From contig NZ_JBBOCT010000001.1 in the NCBI RefSeq assembly GCF_038002605.1, positions 4,464,001 through 4,528,000 of the forward strand: a stretch of 64,000 nucleotides of DNA, read 5' to 3'. Both the position numbers and the translations under genes were made by a program. Position 1 is the stretch's first letter. Every line of letters starts with the position of its first letter. This DNA comes from Bacillus sp. FSL K6-3431. GTDB taxonomy: Bacteria > Bacillota > Bacilli > Bacillales > Bacillaceae_C. The notes below the pieces were generated by a model. It did no database searches. It was not told where the DNA came from and saw nothing but the letters and a program-made list of their open reading frames with translations. Shown piece by piece: positions 27,721 to 36,961 of this stretch.

Positions 27721-27870
27721 TTTTTGGTATATTGTTCAAGGGTTACAGTCTCTTTTACGATGGCGCCTGTTAATCAAACCCTTATCCTTCGCAACATGTC
27801 TAAGAAAATTAGGATAAGTAAATGTAAAGGATCTGTAATAAATTAACAATTAATAATTTCGTTAAATGGG

Positions 27871-27897
27871 TAAATATAGTCTCGAAAAAGCCGATAT
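27871..27897 (+). promoter_or_regulatory. Sigma-D promoter of the chemoreceptor gene
   Basis: TAAA (27871-27874), 15 bases, GCCGATAT (27890-27897): a full match to the motility sigma factor consensus. It lies about 310 bp before the chemoreceptor start, so the transcript has a long leader. Confidence 0.88.
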
Positions 27898-28208
27898 AAG
27901 ATAGGTCTAATGGAATGATAATTTAGATTTTGTAACTCAATATGCAAAGACAAGACATAGTTTAGAAATTGATCTTAGGTTGGATTAATTACAAAATTAG
28001 TCTGAGATACAAGGATAGATAAACGATGAAAGAAGTGGAGATGACTAGAAGATGTGCATGTGAAGTTTGATTGATAAAGATCAGTGTGACTAAACTATCT
28101 TTCATTGATTCTATATGAAGTATTAAAGCGATCTACTCTTTTAATAAATGGACTTATGCAATAAACGAATGAGAAAGAAATATTTTAAATAATGGAGTGT
28201 TGGTAGTA

Positions 28209-29903
28209 GTGAAAAAACTATTTAATTTTAAAAGTATTAAAATGAAAATTTTATTCGGATTTTCTTTTGTTGTATTCTTGGCTTTAATTTTGGGAGCTTA
28301 TACGATTCTTTTCGTTGGAAATATCAACGGAAACACAAGTGAAATTGTCGAGGAACAAGTTCCATTATTAATTAAAAACGAACAAATTGCTTTAAACATG
28401 TCTAAAAGAACATCGTTAGTTCGAGGGTATATTATATATAATGACCCTGCTATGAAAACTGAATTCAATGAGATTTCAAAAAGGGGAATTGAATTAGAGA
28501 ATGAATTAATGGACTTGAATAATGATGAAGAAATGAAAAAGCTTATTGCTAATAGAGAACAATTTGATCAAATCATCAATGAGATTTTCGTAGAATATGA
28601 TGGAGGTAATATAGAAGCAGCAATGGAACTCTTAAATACAAAAGCTAAACCATTAGGGGCAGAGATCATGAACGCTTTTGAAAAAAGAGCGCTCATCGGA
28701 GAAGGGGGCATTGTTGAAAGAGGTGATGAGATTCTTAGATATGGGAAGGTAGGTTTGAATGTCGCTGTAGTATTGTCACTTCTTGTTATTGCACTCGGTA
28801 TTCTAGTAGCACTGATCACTTCCCGTTTAATTACAACTCCGATTGTCTCTGTTATGAATCGTATGAAAATAATTGCAAGTGGTGATCTAAGTGAGGAACC
28901 GCTTGTAACAAAAGCTAAAGACGAAATAGGGCAACTTGTTAAAGCAACAAATATCATGAATGACAATACTAGAAACTTACTAAACGAGATAAATAGCGTC
29001 TCAGAAACTGTCTCAGGTCAAAGTGAAGAATTGACGCAAGCTGCTAGTGAGGTAAAATCAGGGACGGAGCAAGTTGCGATTACGATGGAAGAATTAGCAA
29101 CTGCGTCTGAAACGCAAGCCAATAGTGCAACAGATCTCTCTCTAGCTAATGGAACATTCATTAATAAGGTCAAGGAAGCGAATGAAAATGGGGAACGTAT
29201 TCAAGCAAACTCATTTGAAGTGTTAGAAATGACTAGTGAAGGGTCTCGTTTAATGAATTCCTCTACCGATCAAATGGCTAAGATTGATCAAATTGTCCAT
29301 GATGCAGTTGAAAAGATGGAAAATCTAGATAATCAGTCACAAGAAATTTCAAATTTAGTATCTGTCATTATGAATATTGCAGCTCAAACAAATCTTCTTG
29401 CATTGAATGCAGCGATTGAGGCTGCAAGGGCAGGGGAGCATGGCAAAGGATTTGCTGTGGTGGCCGATGAAGTAAGGAAGCTTGCTGAACAAGTAGCCAT
29501 TTCCGTGAATGATATAACTGGCATCGTATCAAATATCCAGAGTGAATCAAGCATAGTCGCGGAATCATTAAAAAGTGGATATAAAGAAGTGAAAGAAGGA
29601 ACCATTCAAATAGAAACAACTGGTGAGACTTTTAATAAAATCAGTAGCTCTGTAACAGCAATGGTAGAAAATATTAAAATAGTGTCTGGAAATTTATCTG
29701 ATATTGTGGCTAATAGTCAGTTAATGAATGAATCTATTGAGCAAATTGCGGCGATCTCTGAAGAAGCAGCTGCGGGAATAGAACAAACGGCAGCTTCTGC
29801 ACAACAAACTAGTGGGTCAATGGAGGAAGTAGCAGGAAGCTCTAATCATCTCGCAGAATTAGCGGAAGAAATGAATAACTTAATTCATAAATTTAAACTT
29901 TAA
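28209..29903 (+). CDS. Methyl-accepting chemotaxis protein, four-helix-bundle sensor
   Basis: A 564-residue chemoreceptor. Membrane helix 1 (about 12-34) is followed by a roughly 150-residue alpha-helical external domain of the 4HB_MCP type ([31 protein letters not shown]), helix 2 (about 190-212), HAMP ([20 protein letters not shown]) and the signalling hairpin with [20 protein letters not shown]. The GTG at 28209 is chosen; GTG 28197 and TTG 28200 upstream are possible. Expression by sigma-D ties it to motility. A terminator closes the gene. Confidence 0.92.
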   Translation: MKKLFNFKSIKMKILFGFSFVVFLALILGAYTILFVGNINGNTSEIVEEQVPLLIKNEQIALNMSKRTSLVRGYIIYNDPAMKTEFNEISKRGIELENELMDLNNDEEMKKLIANREQFDQIINEIFVEYDGGNIEAAMELLNTKAKPLGAEIMNAFEKRALIGEGGIVERGDEILRYGKVGLNVAVVLSLLVIALGILVALITSRLITTPIVSVMNRMKIIASGDLSEEPLVTKAKDEIGQLVKATNIMNDNTRNLLNEINSVSETVSGQSEELTQAASEVKSGTEQVAITMEELATASETQANSATDLSLANGTFINKVKEANENGERIQANSFEVLEMTSEGSRLMNSSTDQMAKIDQIVHDAVEKMENLDNQSQEISNLVSVIMNIAAQTNLLALNAAIEAARAGEHGKGFAVVADEVRKLAEQVAISVNDITGIVSNIQSESSIVAESLKSGYKEVKEGTIQIETTGETFNKISSSVTAMVENIKIVSGNLSDIVANSQLMNESIEQIAAISEEAAAGIEQTAASAQQTSGSMEEVAGSSNHLAELAEEMNNLIHKFKL

Positions 29904-29981
29904 AATGAATGTGTAAAATAAGTATTAGCTTTTTACGATAGCATTGATATTCGCTAGTTACACAATATATAAATTAAAAGA

Positions 29982-30025
29982 AAGATAGATAAAGCGGGCT
30001 ATTCGCTTTATCTATCTTCTTTTGC
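29982..30025. terminator. Terminator between chemoreceptor and catalase (convergent)
   Basis: AAGATAGATAAAGCG (29982-29996) pairs perfectly with 30004-30018, followed by CTTTTG. It lies between convergent genes and can serve both. Confidence 0.85.
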
Positions 30026-30135
30026 TATATATCCAGCCCTTTCATAATGCATACTGTTTCTACAAAAAAGTTTATTTTTTACAACTTTCGGAGTTTACTT
30101 GTATTATTATCGGCGCTGTGGGCATTTATATTAAA

Positions 30136-31608
30136 CTATCCTATCTCTACTTCACTCCAAGAAATTCCCAGTGCTTCCGCCACTCCTTGTCCATATGCTG
30201 GATCTGCTTTGAAACAGTTTTTAATATGGCGTAGTTGGATATGTTTATCAGCAGCACCAATATTTGTAGCTGTATTTTCAAACAATGCTTGTTGTTGTTC
30301 TTTGCTCATTAAGTTGAAGAGTTTACCTGGTTGCTCGTAGTAGTTATCATCATCTTCTCTAAAATTCCAACGATCAGCAGCACCAAAGATATCAAGCGCT
30401 GGTTCTTTATATTCTGGCTGTTCTTGCCATTCTCCATAGCTGTTTGGCTCATAATGAAGTGTACTTCCCGCGTTTCCATCGACCCTCATTGATCCGTCAC
30501 GATGGAAACTATGGAATGGACATTTGGGTTGATTAACCGGGATTTGATGATGATTTACACCTAACCGGTAACGTTGTGCATCACCATAAGAGAACAACCT
30601 CCCTTGTAACATTTTATCCGGAGAAAAGCTAATACCTGGTACAACATTTGCAGGTGTAAAGGCAGCTTGTTCGACTTCGGCAAAATAGTTATCAGGATTA
30701 CGGTTAAGTGCAAACTCCCCCACCTCAATAAGAGGGAAGTCTTTCTTATACCAGACTTTAGTAAGATCAAAAGGGTTGTAAGGCATATTATTCGCTTCTT
30801 CTTCCGTCATTACTTGAATGTACATCTTCCATCTTGGGAAATTGCCTTCTTCAATTGACTCATATAGATCTCTTTGATGGCTCTCACGATCTTTACCAAC
30901 TAGTACTTCCACTTCTTGATCAGTTAAGTTTTCGATTCCTTGCTGGCTACGGAAGTGGAATTTAACCCATACGCGTTCATTTTGGGCATTGATCATACTG
31001 AATGTATGGCTCCCAAAGCCATGCATGGTTCTGTAAGTCTTGGGAATACCGCGATCGCTCATAACAATTGTCACTTGGTGAAGGGCCTCAGGTAATGAAG
31101 ACCAGAAGTCCCAGTTATTATTTGCGCTTCGCATATTCGTGCGTGGATCACGTTTTACAGCATGGTTCAAGTCTGGGAATTTTAAGGGGTCTCTAAAGAA
31201 GAACACAGGTGTATTATTACCGACGATATCCCAGTTTCCCTGTTCAGTATAAAATCTCATTGCAAATCCACGAATATCACGTTCTGCATCTGCGGCACCG
31301 CGTTCGCCGGCAACCGTAGAAAAGCGAACAAACATATCCGTTTGCTTACCGATCTCTGAGAAAATTTTTGCATGTGTATACTTTGTAATGTCATGTGTTA
31401 CAGTAAATGTGCCATATGCACCAGATCCTTTCGCATGCATACGGCGCTCAGGAATCACTTCCCGATCGAAATGAGCTAGTTTTTCTAAAAACCAAACGTC
31501 TTGTAAAAGCATAGGGCCTCTTGGACCAGCAGTTAATGAATCTTGATTATCAACGACTGGAGCCCCCGCTGCAGTGGTCAATTTTTTCGGACTTTGATTC
31601 TCACTCAT
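30136..31608 (-). CDS. katA: Vegetative monofunctional catalase
   Basis: A 490-residue haem catalase of the small-subunit clade, converting hydrogen peroxide to water and oxygen in the cytoplasm. Catalytic His58 lies in [13 protein letters not shown], the distal Asn in the [20 protein letters not shown] neighbourhood, and the haem-ligand Tyr in [14 protein letters not shown]. The length matches B. subtilis KatA (483). A PerR-like box lies upstream. The gene is monocistronic. Confidence 0.96.
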   Translation of the reverse strand: MSENQSPKKLTTAAGAPVVDNQDSLTAGPRGPMLLQDVWFLEKLAHFDREVIPERRMHAKGSGAYGTFTVTHDITKYTHAKIFSEIGKQTDMFVRFSTVAGERGAADAERDIRGFAMRFYTEQGNWDIVGNNTPVFFFRDPLKFPDLNHAVKRDPRTNMRSANNNWDFWSSLPEALHQVTIVMSDRGIPKTYRTMHGFGSHTFSMINAQNERVWVKFHFRSQQGIENLTDQEVEVLVGKDRESHQRDLYESIEEGNFPRWKMYIQVMTEEEANNMPYNPFDLTKVWYKKDFPLIEVGEFALNRNPDNYFAEVEQAAFTPANVVPGISFSPDKMLQGRLFSYGDAQRYRLGVNHHQIPVNQPKCPFHSFHRDGSMRVDGNAGSTLHYEPNSYGEWQEQPEYKEPALDIFGAADRWNFREDDDNYYEQPGKLFNLMSKEQQQALFENTATNIGAADKHIQLRHIKNCFKADPAYGQGVAEALGISWSEVEIG

Positions 31609-31690
31609 TAGAACACACTCCCGACATTAGTATTTATAGCTTACATATTAATCATAGCAAAAAGATTGTAAATTTTCTAATAAAATAGTT

Positions 31691-31705
31691 TTATAATATT
31701 TAAGA
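31691..31705 (-). promoter_or_regulatory. PerR-like box upstream of katA
   Basis: On the minus strand the 15-mer TCTTAAATATTATAA matches TTATAATNATTATAA at 11 of 14 defined positions, 83 bp before the katA start. PerR repression of katA is established in Bacillus; this site is a candidate only, since the region is AT-rich. Confidence 0.4.
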
Positions 31706-31839
31706 ATATAGGAACTTAATCAGGTTTCTATTAATGAGATAGAATAAAGGTATATACTTGCATTAATCAATTTATATAAATATACATTTATTTTATTTAC
31801 GATAATAGAAAAAGATGTGCAGACACAAGGAGTGAACCA

Positions 31840-32448
31840 ATGAAAGAACGATTTTATGATGATTTGCTGAACGTCAAAACGATTGGGGAGCAAAAGGGGT
31901 TTAATAAGTCCAAGCATTATCATCGTTATGAAGCAACACCATATAATGCATTAGAAAAGCTATTTCAGCAATATGAATTAAAAAGTAGCGATCGTATAGT
32001 CGATTTTGGATGTGGTAAAGGACGTTTAAATTTTTATATTCATTATCTGTTTAAAGCATCAGCTATTGGAATCGAAATGAATAAGATATTTTATCAAGAG
32101 GCAATGGAAAATCTTAATAGTTATACGAAGAAAAATAAAAAAGGTTTAGAGAAGATTCATTTTCATTGTTGCTTAGCGGAAGAGTATCAGATTGATCCAT
32201 TGGATAACCGTTTTTATTTCTTTAACCCTTTTTCGATACAAATTTTCATGAGAATTATATATAATATATTGCTTTCTGTGGAAAAGTCACAACGAGAAAT
32301 AGAACTAGTATTATATTATGGATCAAGGGAATATGTATTTTTTTTAGATAACTACACCTCATTTGAATTGGAAAGGGAAATAGTACTTCCAAGTTTGTAT
32401 GAACACGATCCTTATGAAAAGTTTTTAATATATAGATTATTATTTTAG
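31840..32448 (+). CDS. SAM-dependent methyltransferase
   Basis: A 202-residue class I methyltransferase. VDFGCGKGRLNFYI (residues about 50-63) is motif I, the SAM-binding glycine loop; the acidic end of strand 2 is IGIEMNK, and YFFNPFS occupies the motif IV position. The substrate cannot be told; related proteins are annotated only as methyltransferases. CAAGGAG precedes the ATG. Monocistronic, divergent from katA and closed by a terminator. Confidence 0.8.
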   Translation: MKERFYDDLLNVKTIGEQKGFNKSKHYHRYEATPYNALEKLFQQYELKSSDRIVDFGCGKGRLNFYIHYLFKASAIGIEMNKIFYQEAMENLNSYTKKNKKGLEKIHFHCCLAEEYQIDPLDNRFYFFNPFSIQIFMRIIYNILLSVEKSQREIELVLYYGSREYVFFLDNYTSFELEREIVLPSLYEHDPYEKFLIYRLLF

Positions 32449-32481
32449 AAACCTAATTGAATGAAATTTAAAAGCAGTATT

Positions 32482-32513
32482 AAGAAAACCAGGCGAAATA
32501 CCCGGTTCTTTTA
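32482..32513 (+). terminator. Terminator after the methyltransferase gene
   Basis: AAGAAAACCAGG pairs with CCCGGTTCTT (two irregularities), followed by TT. A second weak stem with a T7 run (GATTC/GAATC, 32598-32631) follows. The rest of the 666-bp gap holds the repeat at 32797 and no gene. Confidence 0.65.
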
Positions 32514-32796
32514 TAACTATTCGAATATGAGTGTTGTTTTCCGTAGTACTCGCTTTCCGCTAGCATAACAATTACCTTTGCAAAAAGACTACTCATGATT
32601 CTGAAAGTGATTTTTGAATCGCTTTTTTTATTGATATGGTGTCTATTTTGATGATAGTTTAATCCATTAATTTCAATAATCGATTACTTTAATGATCTTT
32701 TGACAATTCTCCATTTCATCCTCCATGAAATCTGTTGTGTTTTTGATGGGAATCTTATATGAACTAAAAATCATTGATTGTTGATTTTTAGCAGGT

Positions 32797-32852
32797 TCGG
32801 TTGATTGGGGCGGAAGGCGGCGACTGGAGCGGAAATCAACGGTATTCTAAAA
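32797..32852. repeat. Degenerate copy of a GTTGATT...AATCAAC repeat
   Basis: GGTTGATTGGGGCGGAAGG at the left and GGAGCGGAAATCAACGG at the right are inverted at their outer ends (GTTGATT/AATCAAC). This outline matches a repeat I know to be widespread in Bacillus genomes, where the middle is much longer; here it is internally deleted to about 56 bp. Recognition is from memory. Confidence 0.45.
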
Positions 32853-33114
32853 TAGATCCTTACATTAAAAGGACTTTTTTAGTGCCCTCAAAAATACTTA
32901 CTCATTTTTTATCTATGTCCGACGATGCTGTTTTATCATACACACCATCATAAGTGACTGGCCAAAAAAAGTATGTCAATTAACAATCCCAACATAGGAA
33001 TATTTCAATATGTGTTCTATTGGAATATAGAAATGCCTACCTGAATAGTATTAAAAGCATCAAAGAATAACGCTTAATGATATCTATCAGATGATAAAAA
33101 GGTAGGAGAGAAAA

Positions 33115-34137
33115 ATGGGAATGTTTAAAGGGGCAATCGTGATGGTGTTAGTTGCTAGTTTAATAGGTTTAGTTGGGTGTTCAGGAAAATCAGCAAAGGA
33201 AAAGGAGTTGGAGGAAAAAGTAGCAAAACTAGAGAAGCAAATTAACACGAATAAGAAAAAAGAGGAAGTAAAACAAAAAGAAGCACAACAAAAAGAGGAA
33301 GAAGAGCAACCACTTGCAGTAAAAGTGGTGGATCCTAATACAAAAGAGGTTATTAAAACATTTTCTCCAGAAGAAATGGGATATGGGTCTAATGATGAAT
33401 ATAAAGAAGAAGTTAAAAAGTGGGTAAATGATGTGGCTAGAGGAACAGAAACAACGGATGGATACGATCAGAGAATGATCCCAGATAAAATAGGAGAAGA
33501 TGGACAGATCATAAAAGGAATACCTAGAGTAATATTAGAGGAATCTGAGCTATTTAAAAAAGTAATTAGTGCGTTTTCAGAAGGTGGAACAGTTGAATTA
33601 CCTCTATATGTAAGTGAAAGTGGATATAAAACGGAAGAAGTTTCACAATTGGGAGAAGTGATGGTCGCTTCATATACGACAAATTTCGATAGTAGTGTAG
33701 CTGGGAGAACAAAAAATATAGAACTTTCTGCGCAGGCAATCAATAATGTAATTCTCGGAGTGGACGATATATTTTCTTTTAACACGACTGTTGGACCGAG
33801 CGATGAAGCACACGGATATCAAAAAGCAATGGAAGCATTAAACGGAAAATTAGTGGAAGGAATTGGTGGCGGTATCTGTCAGACGTCATCTACTTTGTTT
33901 AATGCGGTAGATAAATTAGGTGTTTCTTATGTGGAGAAGCATCATCATTCGTTAAATGTTGGGTATGTACCGGATGGAAGAGATGCAACCGTATCATACG
34001 GAGGGTTGGATTTTAGGTTTCAAAATTCTGTAGGTGTTCCACTGTTATTGCAAGCTATTGCAAATAATGGAACACTAACCGTAGAGGTTAGAACGTCTAA
34101 AGTAAATCAAGGTCTAATAAAAACAGGAAATAATTAA
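33115..34137 (+). CDS. VanW-family lipoprotein
   Basis: A 340-residue protein with a signal peptide and LVGC lipobox, a charged coiled-coil stalk (residues about 25-65, rich in Lys/Glu/Gln), and a C-terminal VanW domain: IEGIGGGICQTSSTLFNAV, HHHSLNVGYVPDGRDATVS and DFRFQN are its conserved blocks. VanW proteins occur in vancomycin-resistance clusters and in many cell-wall contexts, but their biochemical role is not established. It is probably tethered outside the membrane. TAGGAGAG precedes the ATG. Confidence 0.88.
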   Translation: MGMFKGAIVMVLVASLIGLVGCSGKSAKEKELEEKVAKLEKQINTNKKKEEVKQKEAQQKEEEEQPLAVKVVDPNTKEVIKTFSPEEMGYGSNDEYKEEVKKWVNDVARGTETTDGYDQRMIPDKIGEDGQIIKGIPRVILEESELFKKVISAFSEGGTVELPLYVSESGYKTEEVSQLGEVMVASYTTNFDSSVAGRTKNIELSAQAINNVILGVDDIFSFNTTVGPSDEAHGYQKAMEALNGKLVEGIGGGICQTSSTLFNAVDKLGVSYVEKHHHSLNVGYVPDGRDATVSYGGLDFRFQNSVGVPLLLQAIANNGTLTVEVRTSKVNQGLIKTGNN

Positions 34138-34276
34138 GTTATTACGGGATTGAAAAATGGACATTTAAATAATAAAAGCTTAGATATACGAATCTTTATT
34201 TCAAAATGGAGGTATCATTTAAAATAAATAACATCCATTGTATCTGTATAAAAAATGTCAAACTCCACATAAAACA

Positions 34277-34313
34277 CTCCAATATAGTAAAGCTTATCAA
34301 TATATTGGAGGTG
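34277..34313 (+). promoter_or_regulatory. Hairpin covering the ribosome site of the DUF3892 gene
   Basis: CTCCAATATA (34277-34286) and TATATTGGAG (34301-34310) are perfect inverted copies; the 3' arm supplies the start of the SD sequence GGAGGTG (34307-34313). The stem would hide the ribosome site. Regulation by temperature or a ligand is inference. Confidence 0.5.
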
Positions 34314-34319
34314 TAGGAA

Positions 34320-34628
34320 ATGGAGAAAAAGGACTTTGAGAAAATATATGATGAGTATCGTGGAAGTAACCAAGAGACCAATATTACTGATCAAGAAGAT
34401 ACAATGGGAAAAGAAGAAATTATTGCGGTACGGAAAAATAATGATGGAAATCTTATTGCTTTTAAAACGAAAACAGGGCGTGAATTGGATTATATAACGG
34501 CTCTGGATGAAGCAAAGGCAGGGAAAATTGCTAATATTGATGTATTTCATAAATATGACCGAGACATTATTCGCAGCGAACCTGATGGGATAGAAGAAAA
34601 CAATTTAGATAACCTCCCTTTATTTTAG
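34320..34628 (+). CDS. DUF3892 domain protein
   Basis: A 102-residue acidic protein with a DUF3892 domain at its C-terminal half (EEIIAVRKNNDGNLIAFKTK through NIDVFHKYDRD). The family is common in Bacillaceae and has no known function. GGAGGTG precedes ATG 34320; an internal ATG at about 34404 would give the bare domain of usual length, so the N-terminal 28 residues may be an extension. A decayed paralogue lies at 3763. Confidence 0.75.
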   Translation: MEKKDFEKIYDEYRGSNQETNITDQEDTMGKEEIIAVRKNNDGNLIAFKTKTGRELDYITALDEAKAGKIANIDVFHKYDRDIIRSEPDGIEENNLDNLPLF

Positions 34629-34681
34629 AGGATGTTCAAAAAATCACCAAATGATAAAAGGAGAATTTCCTCGTTGGCACT
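34627..34681 (+). repeat. Solo left end of the MITE-like repeat family
   Basis: AGAGGATGTTCAAAAAATCA and the following CCAAATGATAAA, AATTTC, TCGTTGGCA match 14423-14476 with few differences, then similarity stops. It begins at the DUF3892 stop codon and supplies part of it. Confidence 0.75.
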
Positions 34682-34689
34682 TTTTAGTT

Positions 34690-34734
34690 AACAGTTATCC
34701 CCCACATCCATTCAATGTGAGGGATAACTGTTTA
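34690..34734. terminator. Stem-loop between convergent small genes
   Basis: AACAGTTATCCC and GGGATAACTGTT are perfect inverted copies with a 19-base loop; TTTATAG follows on the plus strand. It overlaps the stop of the minus-strand small gene. Confidence 0.6.
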
Positions 34735-34896
34735 TAGATTATTATTTTGTTGCTCTATCTCTTTACGGGCTTGAATTAAATTTGCTGTTTCAAACGCCCG
34801 ATGTTCATTCACGGAATCGCCAGGCTCCAAATTGTTTAAATTTGCCTGAACCTTCATTTTCTCCTCGTCTATACTAGCATTTAATTTCTTCTTCAC
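34732..34896 (-). CDS. Small acidic/basic protein of unknown function (54 residues)
   Basis: Read on the minus strand from GTG 34896: MKKKLNASIDEEKMKVQAN, then NNLEPGDSVNEHRAFETANL and a Gln/Asn-rich end. GGAGTG lies 7 bases upstream. The sequence is low in hydrophobics and helical, with protein-like codon use. I do not recognise a named family; such short proteins are common in Bacillus and some are spore-associated. It was missed by length-based searching. Confidence 0.6.
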   Translation of the reverse strand: MKKKLNASIDEEKMKVQANLNNLEPGDSVNEHRAFETANLIQARKEIEQQNNNL

Positions 34897-35038
34897 GTTA
34901 GTCACTCCATTTAAAGAAATTCTTCTATTCTATAGCTTTTACGAATGTATAACCATTATTCCTCTCATATTGTTAATAACATAAAAACTTCTGTAAAATT
35001 AAAATGTATGTTGGTTAGATATCAAGGAGTTGGTGCAA

Positions 35039-35251
35039 GTGAAAGCATTTTTTAAATCAGCACAAGACTTTTTCAGTATTGATTTTTCTAATGTTAAAAA
35101 TTATTTTATTTCCTTAGCTTTAACAATAATCATTACTTATCTAATTATATTCGTTTGTCGGAAGATACTAAGGCAAATCTTCAAACATGTACGTATTATA
35201 GAAGCGAAAAAGGCGGAAACCATTGAAAGTGTTGTAAAAAAATACATCTAA
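35039..35251 (+). CDS. Short membrane protein, possibly a truncated MscS-type channel
   Basis: A 70-residue protein from GTG 35039 (AAGGAG nine bases upstream; TTG 35030 is too close). One hydrophobic helix (SLALTIIITYLIIFVCRKIL) is followed by a basic segment and AKKAETIESVVKKYI, which resembles the MscS segment leading into the pore helix. Intact MscS-like proteins continue for about 200 more residues. Just past the stop another frame reads IFATIILKLRW, hinting at a frameshift, then nothing. It may be a pseudogene fragment. Confidence 0.45.
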   Translation: MKAFFKSAQDFFSIDFSNVKNYFISLALTIIITYLIIFVCRKILRQIFKHVRIIEAKKAETIESVVKKYI

Positions 35252-35332
35252 ATATATATTTGCAACGATAATATTAAAATTAAGATGGCGGAGCAATCTG
35301 TGGAGATAAAATAGAACGTTACTGTATTTTTC

Positions 35333-35400
35333 ATAGGAATATTAGATAATTGTATCAAAAAGTAAAAAAGGCTAATCCTATTTATACTTAGCCTTTTTTC
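35333..35400 (+). terminator. Terminator with an upstream competing segment, before the nucleoside transporter
   Basis: AAAAAAGGCTAA (35364-35375) pairs perfectly with TTAGCCTTTTTT (35388-35399). Upstream, ATAGGA (35333-35338) plus TTAG (35342-35345) can pair with CTAATCCTAT (35372-35381) through a 3-base bulge, which would break the terminator. This is the layout of an attenuator, placed 44 bases before the transporter start. Confidence 0.6.
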
Positions 35401-35443
35401 TTTGCGTCAATTTAAAAAGGAAAAACATAAAGAGGTGGAAAAA

Positions 35444-36655
35444 GTGAATTTGTTATGGGGTATTTTTGGTGTATTTGTTGTTTTAGGTATTGCTTTTCTG
35501 TTATCGAATGCGAAGAAGTCATTAAATTTTAGAACCATTTTAGGCGGCTTAGCCATTCAGATAGCTTTCGCATTTATCGTATTAAAATGGGAGGCAGGAA
35601 GAGCAGGGTTGAAATGGTTGTCGATGGGAGTACAAAATATTATTAATTATGCCAATGAAGGAATTGCCTTTTTATTTGGTCCGGCCGCAAATACAGAAGA
35701 ATTTGGATTTGTCTTTGCTTTTCAAGTATTAACGATAATCATTTTCTTTTCTTCTTTAATTTCCACATTATATTATTTAGGTGTAATGCAATGGTTTATT
35801 AAATTAATTGGAGGTGGATTAAGAAAGCTGTTAGGAACAAGTCAGGCTGAGTCCGTATCTGCTGCAGCAAATATTTTTGTGGGCCAAACGGAGGCTCCGC
35901 TTGTTATCCGCCCATTTTTGGCAAATATGACAAGGTCTGAGCTTTTTGCTGTTATGACAGGTGGCCTTGCTTCTGTTGCCGGTTCCGTACTAGCGGGTTA
36001 TGCACTCCTAGGCGTACCACTTGAATATCTTTTAGCAGCGAGCTTTATGGCCGCACCTGCTGGATTAATTATGGCTAAAATAGTCATGCCTGAAACAGAA
36101 AAGTCAGTGGTGACTGATTTTAAAATGGAAAAAGAAGGCGATTCCGTTAATGTAATTGATGCGGCGGCACGCGGTGCAAGTGATGGTTTGAAACTCGCAT
36201 TAAATGTAGGCGCGATGTTATTAGCGTTTATTGCATTAATTGCATTAATTAATGGGATATTGGGTGGAATAGGTGGCTTGTTTGGATTTGGTTCCATCAC
36301 GCTTGAAGGAATATTAGGAGTTTTGTTTTCACCACTTGCATTTGCAATTGGAGTTCCATGGTCGGAGGCAGTGATTGCTGGTAGCTTTATTGGTCAAAAA
36401 CTCGTTCTAAATGAATTTGTCGCTTATGCTGCTTTTGCTCCAGAAATCGGAGAATTATCGTCTAAAACAGTAATTGTTGTAAGTTTTGCGTTATGTGGAT
36501 TTGCTAACTTAAGCTCATTAGCGATTCTACTTGGCGGACTAGGTGCACTTGCGCCAAACCGACGTCCAGATATTGCAAGATTAGGTATTCGCGCTGTAGC
36601 CGCGGGTATGTTGGCTTCATTATTAAGCGCAGCAATTGCCGGAATGTTTATATAA
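35444..36655 (+). CDS. Concentrative nucleoside transporter (CNT/NupC family)
   Basis: A 403-residue membrane protein that takes up nucleosides with protons or sodium. GTG 35444 is behind AGAGGTGG; an in-frame start at 35402 would fall in the terminator tail. [21 protein letters not shown] is the hallmark nucleoside-binding loop, and the late [13 protein letters not shown] and [24 protein letters not shown] blocks are also family signatures. About 8-10 hydrophobic segments plus re-entrant loops. No purine riboswitch was found in the leader. Confidence 0.92.
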   Translation: MNLLWGIFGVFVVLGIAFLLSNAKKSLNFRTILGGLAIQIAFAFIVLKWEAGRAGLKWLSMGVQNIINYANEGIAFLFGPAANTEEFGFVFAFQVLTIIIFFSSLISTLYYLGVMQWFIKLIGGGLRKLLGTSQAESVSAAANIFVGQTEAPLVIRPFLANMTRSELFAVMTGGLASVAGSVLAGYALLGVPLEYLLAASFMAAPAGLIMAKIVMPETEKSVVTDFKMEKEGDSVNVIDAAARGASDGLKLALNVGAMLLAFIALIALINGILGGIGGLFGFGSITLEGILGVLFSPLAFAIGVPWSEAVIAGSFIGQKLVLNEFVAYAAFAPEIGELSSKTVIVVSFALCGFANLSSLAILLGGLGALAPNRRPDIARLGIRAVAAGMLASLLSAAIAGMFI

Positions 36656-36961
36656 AAACTTTATTGGGACGTGTGAATATTATTCCAGATACAGATTGGT
36701 GCTAGCAGGGGATGAAGTAGCCATTTAATATAGGGGCATTCAATGGCTGCCTGACGTATTAATTATGTACGGAAGCACTTTCTTACATGAAATATGAGTC
36801 GATAAACATCATCTTAGTGATCACAGACCTGCTACAAAATTGGTTTACTCTTTTTTTGTAGGCTTAAAGAACTATTTGTAGGGGGGATAGTGGTAACTAT
36901 GATTAATTAGACTTATGATTAGACAACATAAGATGATTCTAAATAACTAAGGGGTGTGAAA
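36656..36961. other. 306-bp gap without a gene
   Basis: Apart from a weak stem (CTACAAAA / TTTTGTAG, about 36832-36861) that could end the nucleoside-transporter transcript, nothing is recognisable. No sigma-D motif precedes the chemoreceptor. Confidence 0.5.

Noticed and set aside
27601..27846. Plus-strand 81-residue frame
   Set aside because: It overlaps the more protein-like minus-strand remnant, has no ribosome site and poor composition.
35255..35443. Purine riboswitch before the nucleoside transporter
   Set aside because: The conserved purine aptamer core was looked for and not found; only the terminator and a competing segment are present.
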